Assembly: GCA_017881765.1 (NCBI GenBank)
Contig: JADGQN010000009.1
Span: forward strand, 1-27,084
DNA length: 27,084 nt
From: Syntrophobacterales bacterium
GTDB lineage: Bacteria; Desulfobacterota; Syntrophorhabdia; Syntrophorhabdales; WCHB1-27
Reading direction: 5' to 3'
Translations under genes and position numbers: made by a program
Notes under the pieces: model-generated
Databases searched by the model: none
Told to the model about the DNA's origin: nothing
What the model saw: only the letters and a program-made list of their open reading frames with translations
In this document: piece after piece, positions 16,027 to 22,914 of the stretch
How positions within the stretch are numbered: position 1 is the stretch's first letter
Layout: every line of letters begins with the position of its first letter

Positions 16027-17268
16027 ATGGCAGATGAAGGCAGCTTTCTCGTCAGTCTCGACGTCGGCACCACAAAGATCTGTGTTGTCGTAGCGCGCAC
16101 GATAGACGGAAAGGTCAACATAGCGGGGATAGGCTCCCACCCTTCCACGGGCTTGCGCAAGGGCGTTGTCGTGAACATCGACAGTACGGTCAACGCCATC
16201 AAGAAAGCAGTGGAAGAAGCAGAGCTGATGGCGGGTATAAAGATCAGCGACTGCGTGGCCGGCATCGCCGGAGCACACATCAAGAGCTTTAACAGCAACG
16301 GTGTGGTGGCGATCAAAGAGAAGGAAGTACGCAGGGATGACATCACGCGGGCTATCGACGCCGGCAAGGCCGTGGCCATACCGGCGGATAGACTGCTCAT
16401 CCATGTGATTCCCCAGGAATTCATCGTGGATGACCAGGATGGCATAAAGGATCCCATCGGTATGAGCGGCGTGAGGCTGGAAGTGAGGGTCCATATTGTG
16501 ACCGCTTCAACGAGTTCGGCGGAGAATATCGTCAAGTGCTGCTATCTCGGTGGCCTTTCCGTCGATGATCTCGTATTGAGCCAGCTCGCGTCATCAGAGG
16601 CCACCCTTACGCCTGAAGAGACCGAGATCGGCGTGGGCCTTGTTGACATAGGTGGAGGCACCAGTGATGTTGCCGTATTCGCCAATGGCAGCATCAGGTA
16701 TACCTCCGTGGTTGCTCTCGGAGGCAATCACATCACGAATGACATAGCGATCGGATTACGCACGCCCCTTGAAGAAGCGGAAAAGATCAAGAAAAAGTAC
16801 GGCTGCGCCATGTCCAAGATGGTCGGTGCCAACGAAACGGTGGAGGTGCCGAGCGTTGGAGGCAGGAAGCCGCGAACCCTTATGCGCAAGACGCTTGCCG
16901 ACATCATTGAGCCAAGGGTTGAGGAGATCCTTTCCCTCGTTAACGATGAAATCAAGAGGTCGGGCTGTGAGAAGCTCCTTGCATCAGGGATCGTGCTGAC
17001 GGGCGGCTGCGCCAATCTGGAGGGTGTGATCGAGCTGGCAGAGAGCGTCTTCAGCCTTCCCGTGAGGAGGGGTTACCCGGTCGGGATAGGCGGTCTGGTC
17101 GACGTTGTGAATAACCCGACGTATGCAACGGCTGTCGGTCTTGTTCTGCATGGGTTCAAGGAGAACAGAGGCAAGAAGGTCCGGTTCGAGCGCAGAGACA
17201 TGTTCAAGATGCTGCTTGATAAACGGTTTATCAAAAAAGTAAAAGCGATGTTCAAAGATATTTTCTAA
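16027..17268 (+). CDS. ftsA: Cell division protein FtsA
   Basis: Actin-like ATPase (413 aa) that anchors FtsZ to the membrane and recruits downstream divisome proteins. The phosphate-1 motif LDVGTTKICVVVA (about 11-23), phosphate-2 LVDIGGGTSDVAVF (205-218) and adenosine motif region VLTGGCANLEG are present. The C-terminal end (MFKMLLDKRFIKKVKAMF) is a basic amphipathic helix matching the FtsA membrane-targeting sequence. One base separates it from ftsQ; GGAAGGG precedes the start. Confidence 0.96.
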   Translation: MADEGSFLVSLDVGTTKICVVVARTIDGKVNIAGIGSHPSTGLRKGVVVNIDSTVNAIKKAVEEAELMAGIKISDCVAGIAGAHIKSFNSNGVVAIKEKEVRRDDITRAIDAGKAVAIPADRLLIHVIPQEFIVDDQDGIKDPIGMSGVRLEVRVHIVTASTSSAENIVKCCYLGGLSVDDLVLSQLASSEATLTPEETEIGVGLVDIGGGTSDVAVFANGSIRYTSVVALGGNHITNDIAIGLRTPLEEAEKIKKKYGCAMSKMVGANETVEVPSVGGRKPRTLMRKTLADIIEPRVEEILSLVNDEIKRSGCEKLLASGIVLTGGCANLEGVIELAESVFSLPVRRGYPVGIGGLVDVVNNPTYATAVGLVLHGFKENRGKKVRFERRDMFKMLLDKRFIKKVKAMFKDIF

Positions 17269-17277
17269 GGAGGTACA

Positions 17278-18441
17278 ATGGAGATGTTTTATATGGACGA
17301 GAGCAACGGCTTTACCGCGAAATTAAAGGTTGTGGGCGTGGGCGGCGGCGGCTGCAATGCCATCAACACCATGGTTGAGGCAGGCCTCCAGGGCGTGGAA
17401 TTCATCGCCATCAATACGGACGTCCAGACCCTCAATATGAATAAAGCGGCAGTAAAAATCCAGATCGGGAGCAAACTGACCCGGGGCTTAGGGGCCGGCG
17501 CCAACCCGGAGGTGGGCAGACAGGCGGCCCTTGAGGATGCCGATCAGATCGCCGAATGCCTCAAGGGCGCTGACATGGTTTTTATCACGTGCGGACTCGG
17601 GGGAGGCACGGGCACGGGAGCATCTCCGGTGATCGCCGACATCTCAAAGGAGTTGAACGCCTTGACCGTTGCGGTCGTGACCAAGCCCTTTCCTTTCGAA
17701 GGGAAGATGAGGACCCTGCAGGCGGAGGACGGGCTCACGAACCTCAAGGCGCGCGCTGACACGCTCATTACCATCCCGAACCAGAGATTGATGTCGATCG
17801 GCGGCAAACACATGTCGATCAAAGACGCCTTCCTTAAGGCTGACGAAGTGCTTCTTTATGCGGTGCGGAGCATAGCAGACCTGATCATATCGTCGGGCCA
17901 CATCAACGTCGACTTCGCGGATGTGAAGACGGTCATGAGTGAGCGGGGTATGGCAATTATGGGCGTGGGCCTGGGCACGGGCGATAAACGCGCTGTCGAG
18001 GCTGCCCATAAGGCGATCTCAAGCCCGCTGCTCGAGGATATATCGATCCACGGAGCCAAGGGCGTGCTGATCAACGTAACGGGCAACACGGATATGACGC
18101 TACACGAGGTCACGGAGGCATCCACGTTAATCCAGGAACAGGCCCACGAAGATGCGCGGGTTATATGGGGCCTGGTATTCGATGAGTCGATGGGAGATTC
18201 GGTACGGATTACGGTTATCGCCACCGGTTTCGGGGACGAAGCGGCACAGACCCAGGAGAAACCCGAGAGAGGCGAGCGGTCCAAGCGGGATAACCTATTC
18301 CTGGAAAATGGAACAATACCTGCTTTCGTCAAGAAGAACGTGAAGATCGATTACAGGGAGGCAAAACCAAAACATGCCGCGATTGATCTTGACGATGATC
18401 GTTATGATATCCCCACGTTCTTGAGGAAGCAGGCAGATTAG
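17278..18441 (+). CDS. ftsZ: Cell division GTPase FtsZ
   Basis: Tubulin-like GTPase (387 aa) that polymerises into the division ring. GVGGGGCNAINTM lies at 20-32, the tubulin signature GGGTGTGASP at 108-117, and the T7-type polymerisation loop is present in the NVDFADVKTVM region. After a short linker it ends DIPTFLRKQAD, the conserved C-terminal peptide that binds FtsA. AAGGAGGT sits five bases before the ATG, the strongest ribosome-binding site in the operon, consistent with FtsZ's high abundance. Confidence 0.98.
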   Translation: MEMFYMDESNGFTAKLKVVGVGGGGCNAINTMVEAGLQGVEFIAINTDVQTLNMNKAAVKIQIGSKLTRGLGAGANPEVGRQAALEDADQIAECLKGADMVFITCGLGGGTGTGASPVIADISKELNALTVAVVTKPFPFEGKMRTLQAEDGLTNLKARADTLITIPNQRLMSIGGKHMSIKDAFLKADEVLLYAVRSIADLIISSGHINVDFADVKTVMSERGMAIMGVGLGTGDKRAVEAAHKAISSPLLEDISIHGAKGVLINVTGNTDMTLHEVTEASTLIQEQAHEDARVIWGLVFDESMGDSVRITVIATGFGDEAAQTQEKPERGERSKRDNLFLENGTIPAFVKKNVKIDYREAKPKHAAIDLDDDRYDIPTFLRKQAD

Positions 18442-18450
18442 GCTGAAGGA

Positions 18451-20139
18451 TTGGCACGCGAGACACGGAAGACTGCGCTTCGCAATCCACATGGAACGGT
18501 ACATGGAACGGAACGCGGAACCATTGTCAAAAAGTGGGCCGGCAAACTACCTGTATGCATCGTATATCCGAATACCTATTTCATCGGCATGTCAAACCTT
18601 GCCGTCCACTTACTCTACAAGACGCTCAATGCCCTGCCCGGGGTGGTCTGTGAGCGGGCCTTTTTCGAGGGTGAAAGCGGGTCCGCATCGAGGCCGGGCG
18701 CGACAGGCGGGCCGGACGGGCCAGAATTTGCACCGAGATCACTTGAAAGCCATAGACCTCTGAGCGCCTTCGAACTCATCTTTATCACCTTCTCTTTTGA
18801 AATGGATTACATCAATGCAGCGAGCCTGCTCTCCCGTGCCCGTCTCGGCCCGCTGGCCCGAGAGAGGAAAGGAGGCGACCCCGTTATCGTGGGAGGGGGC
18901 ATCTGTGCCATGGCAAACCCTGAGCCTCTCGCGGGTCTCTTCGATCTTTTTATCATGGGCGACATCGAAGCCACTATCCCGGCTTTTATCGACAGCTATC
19001 TCGCGCATCGGGAAAAAGGACGCACCGAGTTGATCGACGAACTGAGTCGGCCCGACTGGGTATACAATCCCGCGCGTCTCACTGTCTCTTACGGGCAGGA
19101 CGGCACGGTTGCCGGATTCGATCCGGCCGCTTTTCGCGCCAGGATCGAGCGGTACAAGGGCAGACACCTCGCCACATCCGCCATCATCACGGAGCAGACG
19201 GAGTTTTCCGATATGTTCCTGGTCGAAGGGACAAGGGGTTGTCCTTCCCGATGCCCTTTCTGTCTCACGGGCACCATCGGTCCTTTTGTGTACGACCGGT
19301 TGCCGTCTATTGATGATGGCGTGCGGGACGTAGGCATTATCGGCGGGGGCGTCTCCTTCCACCCGGCGCTTGTTGACCTGATCAAAGAATTGAAAGCGCG
19401 GGGAATCCGTCCCCATCTGCCTTCGCTCAGGATGGATGAGGTCCCCTTTGAAGTGATAGAGCTTGTCAGTGAAGAGGTGAAGACCCTGACCTTTGGTATC
19501 GAAGCCGCAACGGAGAGGCTGCGAAGGCTGATCGGCAAGCCGCTCACAGACGAGGATATCTACGAGCGCATTGAAGCGATCATGGCTGTAAAGTCCTTTC
19601 ATCTGAAGCTCTATTTCATGATAGGGCTATACGGAGAAGGCCTGAAGGACGTGGAAAAGATCGTCGAGATGGCGAAGCATATCATGCACCTGATGATACG
19701 GCAGGGCGCAAAACGCGGCACCGTAGGCAGCATCACCGTGCACGCGAGCCCATTCGTGCCCAAAGCAGCCACACCGTTTCAGTGGCTGCCTATGGACGAT
19801 GTCGGCTTGCTCAAGGAGAAACTCACGGTGCTGAAAAGGGGGCTTGGCAAGGCCGCCAACACCTATTTTACGCACGAGTCGGTGAAGTATAGCTTTCTGC
19901 AGGGGGCGCTGGCACGGGGAGATAGAAGGGTGCAGGAGATTATCCTTTTACTGGCCGGAGGCGCGAGCCTTGCGAAGGTTCAACGGGAAAGCCCCATCAA
20001 TCTCAACTTCTATGTAACGAGAGAGAGAGCCCCGGACGAGCGCTTCCCCTGGGATTTCATAACGGGGGAAAAGGAAAAGGCAAGACTGCACCGGCAGCTT
20101 GATGCGGCGCTGGCCCGGATGCAGCAGGAGAAGCCGTGA
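18451..20139 (+). CDS. Radical SAM protein with B12-binding-like N-terminus
   Basis: A 562-aa protein. Residues 33-190 resemble a cobalamin-binding-like domain (LPVCIVYPNTYFIGMSNLAV, GGDPVIVGGGICAMANPEP). The radical SAM core has the cluster motif C264-x3-C268-x2-C271 within RGCPSRCPFC. The C-terminal part is of unknown role. Residues 76-100 are a Gly/Pro/Ala-rich insertion. The frame opens right after the ftsZ stop. The only early start is TTG 18451, with GAAGGA abutting it, so start confidence is modest. Uncharacterised radical SAM genes of this type follow ftsZ in other deltaproteobacteria as I recall; substrate unknown. Confidence 0.85.
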   Translation: MARETRKTALRNPHGTVHGTERGTIVKKWAGKLPVCIVYPNTYFIGMSNLAVHLLYKTLNALPGVVCERAFFEGESGSASRPGATGGPDGPEFAPRSLESHRPLSAFELIFITFSFEMDYINAASLLSRARLGPLARERKGGDPVIVGGGICAMANPEPLAGLFDLFIMGDIEATIPAFIDSYLAHREKGRTELIDELSRPDWVYNPARLTVSYGQDGTVAGFDPAAFRARIERYKGRHLATSAIITEQTEFSDMFLVEGTRGCPSRCPFCLTGTIGPFVYDRLPSIDDGVRDVGIIGGGVSFHPALVDLIKELKARGIRPHLPSLRMDEVPFEVIELVSEEVKTLTFGIEAATERLRRLIGKPLTDEDIYERIEAIMAVKSFHLKLYFMIGLYGEGLKDVEKIVEMAKHIMHLMIRQGAKRGTVGSITVHASPFVPKAATPFQWLPMDDVGLLKEKLTVLKRGLGKAANTYFTHESVKYSFLQGALARGDRRVQEIILLLAGGASLAKVQRESPINLNFYVTRERAPDERFPWDFITGEKEKARLHRQLDAALARMQQEKP

Positions 20140-20234
20140 GCAGTTAGCAGTTAGCGAGGAGGCCAATGCATGGGGGTTGGCTTTTCAATGAGGCGGTATT
20201 ATTTTATGGTTAATATTATGCAGGAGGTTTGTCG
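20139..20234 (+). other. Short intergenic region with GCAGTTA repeat
   Basis: Starts with tandem GCAGTTA (20142-20155), then an AT-rich stretch containing weak promoter-like elements (TTGGCT 20177-20182 with TATTTT 20200-20205, spacer 17). AGGAGG at 20222-20227 serves the next gene. Confidence 0.4.
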
Positions 20235-20513
20235 GTGACGTTGAGGGAGAAGGTTGCGCAGGCCGTGGTTGAGCTTGAACCCAGACTGGAAGACCTCGTA
20301 GAGGGGCATGCGGAGCTGATGGAGGTTGATGAAGAAAAGCGGATTGTGACGCTTAAATTGATTGGAGGTCGTCTGCACTGATGTGGTGAGTTTGCCCTCG
20401 GTCTGTGGGTAGAGAAGCTTTTGAAAGAAAAGGTCCCTGAGGTAAAAGATGTAGTGGGTATCGATGCGTCTCTTATTGCCCTGCAGGAGTTGAAGAAGCA
20501 GTTGAATAGTTGA
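20235..20513 (+). CDS. NifU C-terminal-domain-like selenoprotein (UGA49 = Sec)
   Basis: A 92-aa protein only if the in-frame TGA at 20379-20381 is read as selenocysteine. The N-terminal part (residues 1-44) and C-terminal part (KLLKEKVPEVKDVVGID) both match the NifU C-terminal domain, an iron-sulfur scaffold. That family has V-x-L-x-G-A-C-x-x-C-P at the join; here it reads LKLIGGRLH-U-C-G. The first Cys is Arg, Sec takes about the second Cys position, and Cys follows directly. GTG start with AGGAGG seven bases upstream. A stem-loop with a GGTCTG-containing loop follows the UGA. Standard annotation would stop at residue 48. A pseudogene is possible but less likely, given the well-kept frame beyond the UGA. 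Confidence 0.78.
20391..20413 (+). promoter_or_regulatory. Candidate bacterial SECIS of the NifU-like gene
   Basis: Stem TTTGCCC (20391-20397) pairs with GGGTAGA (20407-20413; 7 bp, two G-U). The 9-nt loop holds GGTCTG, the same apical bases I recall from the E. coli fdhF SECIS. The loop begins 16 nt after the UGA, about where bacterial SECIS loops are found. Confidence 0.65.
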
Positions 20514-20574
20514 CTGGTTGATTAGTTGAGTGATTCAGCGGTTACTAGTCAACCAATCAACCAATCAACTATTC
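20504..20574. terminator. Long inverted repeat between convergent genes (bidirectional terminator-like)
   Basis: Left arm 20504-20531 (GAATAGTTGACTGGTTGATT...) is complementary to right arm 20547-20574 with three mismatches. The left arm overlaps the stop codon of the NifU-like gene, and the right arm ends one base before the stop of the convergent rhodanese gene. It could end transcription from both sides. There is no strong T run, so RNA stabilisation is an alternative. Confidence 0.5.
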
Positions 20575-20994
20575 TCACTTGGGATCTCTCGGTTCTGTGG
20601 GATACTTGGCGGCGACCCATTCATCCCAGCCGCCCTTCAAATAGTAAACCTTGGTAAATCCCCGCATCTTCATGACCCGCGCCAAACTGACGCTCGTTCC
20701 ATCGTCCGGTCAGGCGCAATAAAGGACCAGTATCTTCTCTTTCGGATACTTGTCCATCCACAGACCCGGTTTCATCGGGTCTTCACGAACTGCGCACTTT
20801 ATCTTGATGTCGCTTTCGTACCATTCACGACCGAACCGCAGGTCTATGATAGTGACGTCCGGCTTACCCAGTAAAGGTAAGAGCTCTTCCTTGGTCATTT
20901 TGTTGGGCTCCGGCGGCGCCGCGAGCGCAAGATCAGCGGCGATAAGAGAGATCCAGACCAGACAGATCCGGAGTATGGCGCCCCTGCTTCTCAT
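20575..20994 (-). CDS. Exported rhodanese-like selenoprotein, CxU type (third gene of operon)
   Basis: 139 aa when the TGA at 20712-20710 is read as Sec95. Residues 1-26 form a signal peptide (basic start, hydrophobic core, ALA cleavage site). The rhodanese domain follows: VTIIDLRFGREWYESDIKI, then the active-site loop VLYC93-A-U95-PDDGTS, and past the UGA VMKMRGFTKVYYLKGGWDEW, a typical rhodanese C-terminal half. Cys at the catalytic position plus Sec two residues on forms a CxU redox-type pair. Read with a stop, the protein would end exactly in its active site. It lies 18 bases after the middle rhodanese gene. Sulfur or selenium transfer, or thiol redox in the periplasm, is inferred. Confidence 0.85.
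20679..20693 (-). promoter_or_regulatory. SECIS-like hairpin, third rhodanese gene
   Basis: On the minus strand GCGTC-AGTTT-GGCGC: a 5-bp stem (one G-U) with a 5-nt loop, beginning 16 nt after the UGA. It matches position and loop in the two sister genes. Confidence 0.72.
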
Positions 20995-21012
20995 CCTGTC
21001 TACCCTCCATGT

Positions 21013-21426
21013 TTATTTTGGTTCAGTCGGGTAGCTGGCCGCAAGCCATTCATTAAAGCCACCCTTCAACGCAAGGACCTTTGTGTAACCTTTGGCTTTG
21101 AGCATCCGTACCAAACTGGTACTGGTTGCGTCTTTAGCTCAGGTTCAGTAAAAGACGAGAAGCTTGTCTTTCGAATACTTGTCTATCCACTGCCCGGGTT
21201 TCATCGGGTCTTCACGAACTGCCCCTCTGATCTTGAGGGTGGCGTCAGTCCAGTCATGACCGAACCGGAGGTCTACGAGTGTCATGTCGCCTTTGCCGAG
21301 CATCGCTTTCAGAGCATCTTTTGCTATGAATAAGGAATCGTCCTGGGCCTGAGCGCAAATAAGCGAGGGGAACAGCAGGAGGCAGATCAAGAACACTGCG
21401 GCTGTGGCATACACCCCTCTTTTCAT
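21013..21426 (-). CDS. Exported rhodanese-like selenoprotein, UxU type (middle gene of operon)
   Basis: 137 aa with two selenocysteines, at TGA 21147-21145 (residue 94) and TGA 21141-21139 (residue 96). A signal peptide (1-26, ending ICAQA) precedes a rhodanese domain: MTLVDLRFGHDWTDATLKI, active-site loop VFY-U-T-U-AKDATS, then RMLKAKGYTKVLALKGGFNEW. The catalytic cysteine itself is Sec here, so the loop could form a diselenide. An in-frame ATG at 21459 exists, but ATG 21426 follows GAGGGAGCAAGG and gives a clean signal peptide. It lies between its two paralogues, so it probably arose by tandem duplication. Confidence 0.84.
21108..21122 (-). promoter_or_regulatory. SECIS-like hairpin, middle rhodanese gene
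   Basis: On the minus strand GTACC-AGTTT-GGTAC: a perfect 5-bp stem starting 16 nt after the second UGA and 22 nt after the first. One element could serve both. Stem bases differ from the sister genes but pairing is kept. Confidence 0.74.
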
Positions 21427-21518
21427 CCTTGCTCCCTCGTTGTCCATGGCCTTCCTCACAAGACCTTCAAGGCTTTACGACCACACCCATGCGAAGCGAC
21501 GCAGTAACGGGATGCAGC

Positions 21519-21935
21519 CTACTTCTTGGGCTCGGTCGGGTATTTGGCGCCCAGCCACTCGATCCAGCCACCTTTCAATGCGTGAACCTTCGTATACTCT
21601 TTTTGCTGAAATTTTCGCGCCACACTGGCGCTCGTTGCCTCATTCATTCAAGCACAGTAGAAGACGAGGGTCTTCTCTTTCGCATACTTGTCCATCCAAT
21701 CCGGCACGTCCATGGGGTCCTCACGGATCGCCCCCTTTATCATCAGCGTGTCCTTGTTCCAGTCACCTAGGGAGCGCACGTCAATGACAATCACATTCGG
21801 GTCGCCGACAAGCGGCTTCAACTCTTCTTTGGTCATCCTCGGCACATTCTCCTGGGCGTACGCCACGCCACCCAGAAAAGCTACGCTTACAGCGGCAACA
21901 CAGAGAAAAATCGTGCAGAGAAGCAGCCTTTTCAT
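21519..21935 (-). CDS. Exported rhodanese-like selenoprotein, CxU type (first gene of operon)
   Basis: 138 aa when TGA 21650-21648 is read as Sec96. Signal peptide residues 1-26 (MKRLLLCTIFLCVAAVS..., AYA cleavage site). The rhodanese domain has NVIVIDVRSLGDWNKDTLMI, active-site loop VFYC94-A-U96-MNEATS, and beyond the UGA KFQQKEYTKVHALKGGWIEW. It shares the REDPM motif before the loop with its two paralogues. GGAGGG lies upstream of the ATG, and a good promoter precedes the gene, so it heads the three-gene operon. A 92-base gap separates it from the middle gene. Confidence 0.86.
21617..21631 (-). promoter_or_regulatory. SECIS-like hairpin, first rhodanese gene
   Basis: On the minus strand GCGCC-AGTGT-GGCGC: a perfect 5-bp stem with a 5-nt loop starting 16 nt after the UGA, equivalent to the hairpins of the two sister genes. 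Confidence 0.74.
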
Positions 21936-21984
21936 CGTTATCCCTCCAGAGATTCGAACACCATACTCTACTAGTTTAGTTTTA

Positions 21985-22013
21985 ATTATAACGCAGGATA
22001 CTTTACAAGTAAA
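21985..22013 (-). promoter_or_regulatory. sigma-70 promoter of the rhodanese selenoprotein operon
   Basis: On the minus strand: -35 TTTACT (22013-22008), a 17-nt spacer and a perfect TATAAT (21990-21985), about 50 bases before the first rhodanese start. Confidence 0.72.
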
Positions 22014-22197
22014 CTATTGATGAAGTTCGCGGTGCTCGCGCGATAGATTTCCACGTACGGCCCGTTTGTAATGAGATGCCGCGGACTTGCCCGTGCAAAT
22101 CTATTTTATCCCTGAGGCGTCTTACTCGGCAGGCCCGGCAAGAGCCGCGACGAGCAGGGTTTTGAGACCCCAAACCTGTTCGCGTAAAGCAGAAAGC
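22014..22197. other. Intergenic region between divergent promoters
   Basis: Together with its flanks this makes about 310 bases without a gene (21936-22247), holding only the rhodanese-operon and rplC promoters. I see no further repeat, RNA gene or supported reading frame; frames here lack ribosome-binding sites. Confidence 0.45.
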
Positions 22198-22225
22198 TTG
22201 ACTTTACTGTCTTTTTTGCTATAAT
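22198..22225 (+). promoter_or_regulatory. sigma-70 promoter of rplC
   Basis: TTGACT (22198-22203), a 16-nt spacer and a perfect TATAAT (22220-22225). The start would fall near 22232, leaving a leader of only about 16 nt that holds the ribosome-binding site. Confidence 0.75.
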
Positions 22226-22247
22226 AATGGGCCTTGGAGGTGAGACC

Positions 22248-22904
22248 ATGGGACTTGGACTGATTGGAAAGAAGCTCGGGATGACCCAGATTTTCGCGCA
22301 AGACGGGACGATCATACCGGTGACGGTGGTGCAGGCAGGACCTTGTCGCGTAGTGCAGAAGAAGACCGCCGAGCACGATGGGTATAATTCTTTTCAGATA
22401 GGCTTTGATGAGATCAAGAAGCTCAACCGCGTAAATAAACCGCAGACGGGCCACTTCAAGAAGGCCAACGTTGCTCCGTCGAGAAAGCTCAGCGAATTCA
22501 GGGTCACAGCCGAAGAATTGGGGACGTTCGAACTAGGAAGTGAAATACCTGTGGACATCTTCAAACCTGGCGACTTCGTGGACGTTTCGGGCATCTCCAT
22601 AGGAAAAGGTTTCCAGGGCGTCATGAAACGGCATAACTTTGCGGGCGCTCCGGGCGGCCACGGCACGCATGAGTTCTTCAGGCACGGAGGCTCGATCGGC
22701 GCTAACACGACCCCTGCGCACGTTATGAAGGGCATGAAGATGCCAGGACAAATGGGGGCTGAGAAGGTCACCGTCCAGAACCTGAAAGTGGTCGAGGTGA
22801 GAGGCGACACGAACATCGTGATGATCGAGGGTGCGATCCCGGGCCCGAGGCAGGGCTACGTCGTCATAAAGAAAGCAGTCAAGAAACCCGGTTCAAAAAA
22901 GTAG
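22248..22904 (+). CDS. rplC: 50S ribosomal protein L3
   Basis: L3 (218 aa) binds 23S rRNA early in large-subunit assembly and extends a loop towards the peptidyl-transferase centre. GLIGKKLGMTQIFAQDG at the N-terminus, DVSGISIGKGFQGVMKRHNFAG in the middle, then GSIGANTTPAHVMKGMKMPGQMGAEKVTVQNL. ATG 22248 is chosen because GGAGGTGAG lies just before it; an in-frame ATG at 22227 is upstream of that site. The gene stands alone, without rpsJ, rplD or other S10-operon partners, under its own promoter. The loop reads GANTTPA where E. coli L3 has GQNQTPG with its methylated glutamine. It may be a second copy or a displaced sole copy. Confidence 0.94.
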   Translation: MGLGLIGKKLGMTQIFAQDGTIIPVTVVQAGPCRVVQKKTAEHDGYNSFQIGFDEIKKLNRVNKPQTGHFKKANVAPSRKLSEFRVTAEELGTFELGSEIPVDIFKPGDFVDVSGISIGKGFQGVMKRHNFAGAPGGHGTHEFFRHGGSIGANTTPAHVMKGMKMPGQMGAEKVTVQNLKVVEVRGDTNIVMIEGAIPGPRQGYVVIKKAVKKPGSKK

Positions 22905-22914
22905 TAGTGCGTAT

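Noticed and set aside
20575..21935. The three rhodanese genes as pseudogenes with premature stops
   Set aside because: Independent decay would not place TGA (never TAA or TAG) at the same residue of all three paralogues while keeping frame, C-terminal motifs and a covarying hairpin.
20235..21935. UGA read as Trp or Gly through an alternative genetic code
   Set aside because: TGA is the true stop of rsmH, ftsL, murE, murD and other genes here, and TGG encodes Trp throughout.
20530..22020. Plus-strand reading frames at 20530-20874, 20750-21034, 21404-21787, 21429-21770 and 21688-22020
   Set aside because: They lie antisense to the rhodanese genes, lack ribosome-binding sites and resemble no family; they are frame shadows of the real genes.
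22014..22197. Possible riboswitch or L3 autoregulatory leader before rplC
   Set aside because: The rplC promoter lies so close to the gene that this region is not in its transcript, and I see no convincing structured element.
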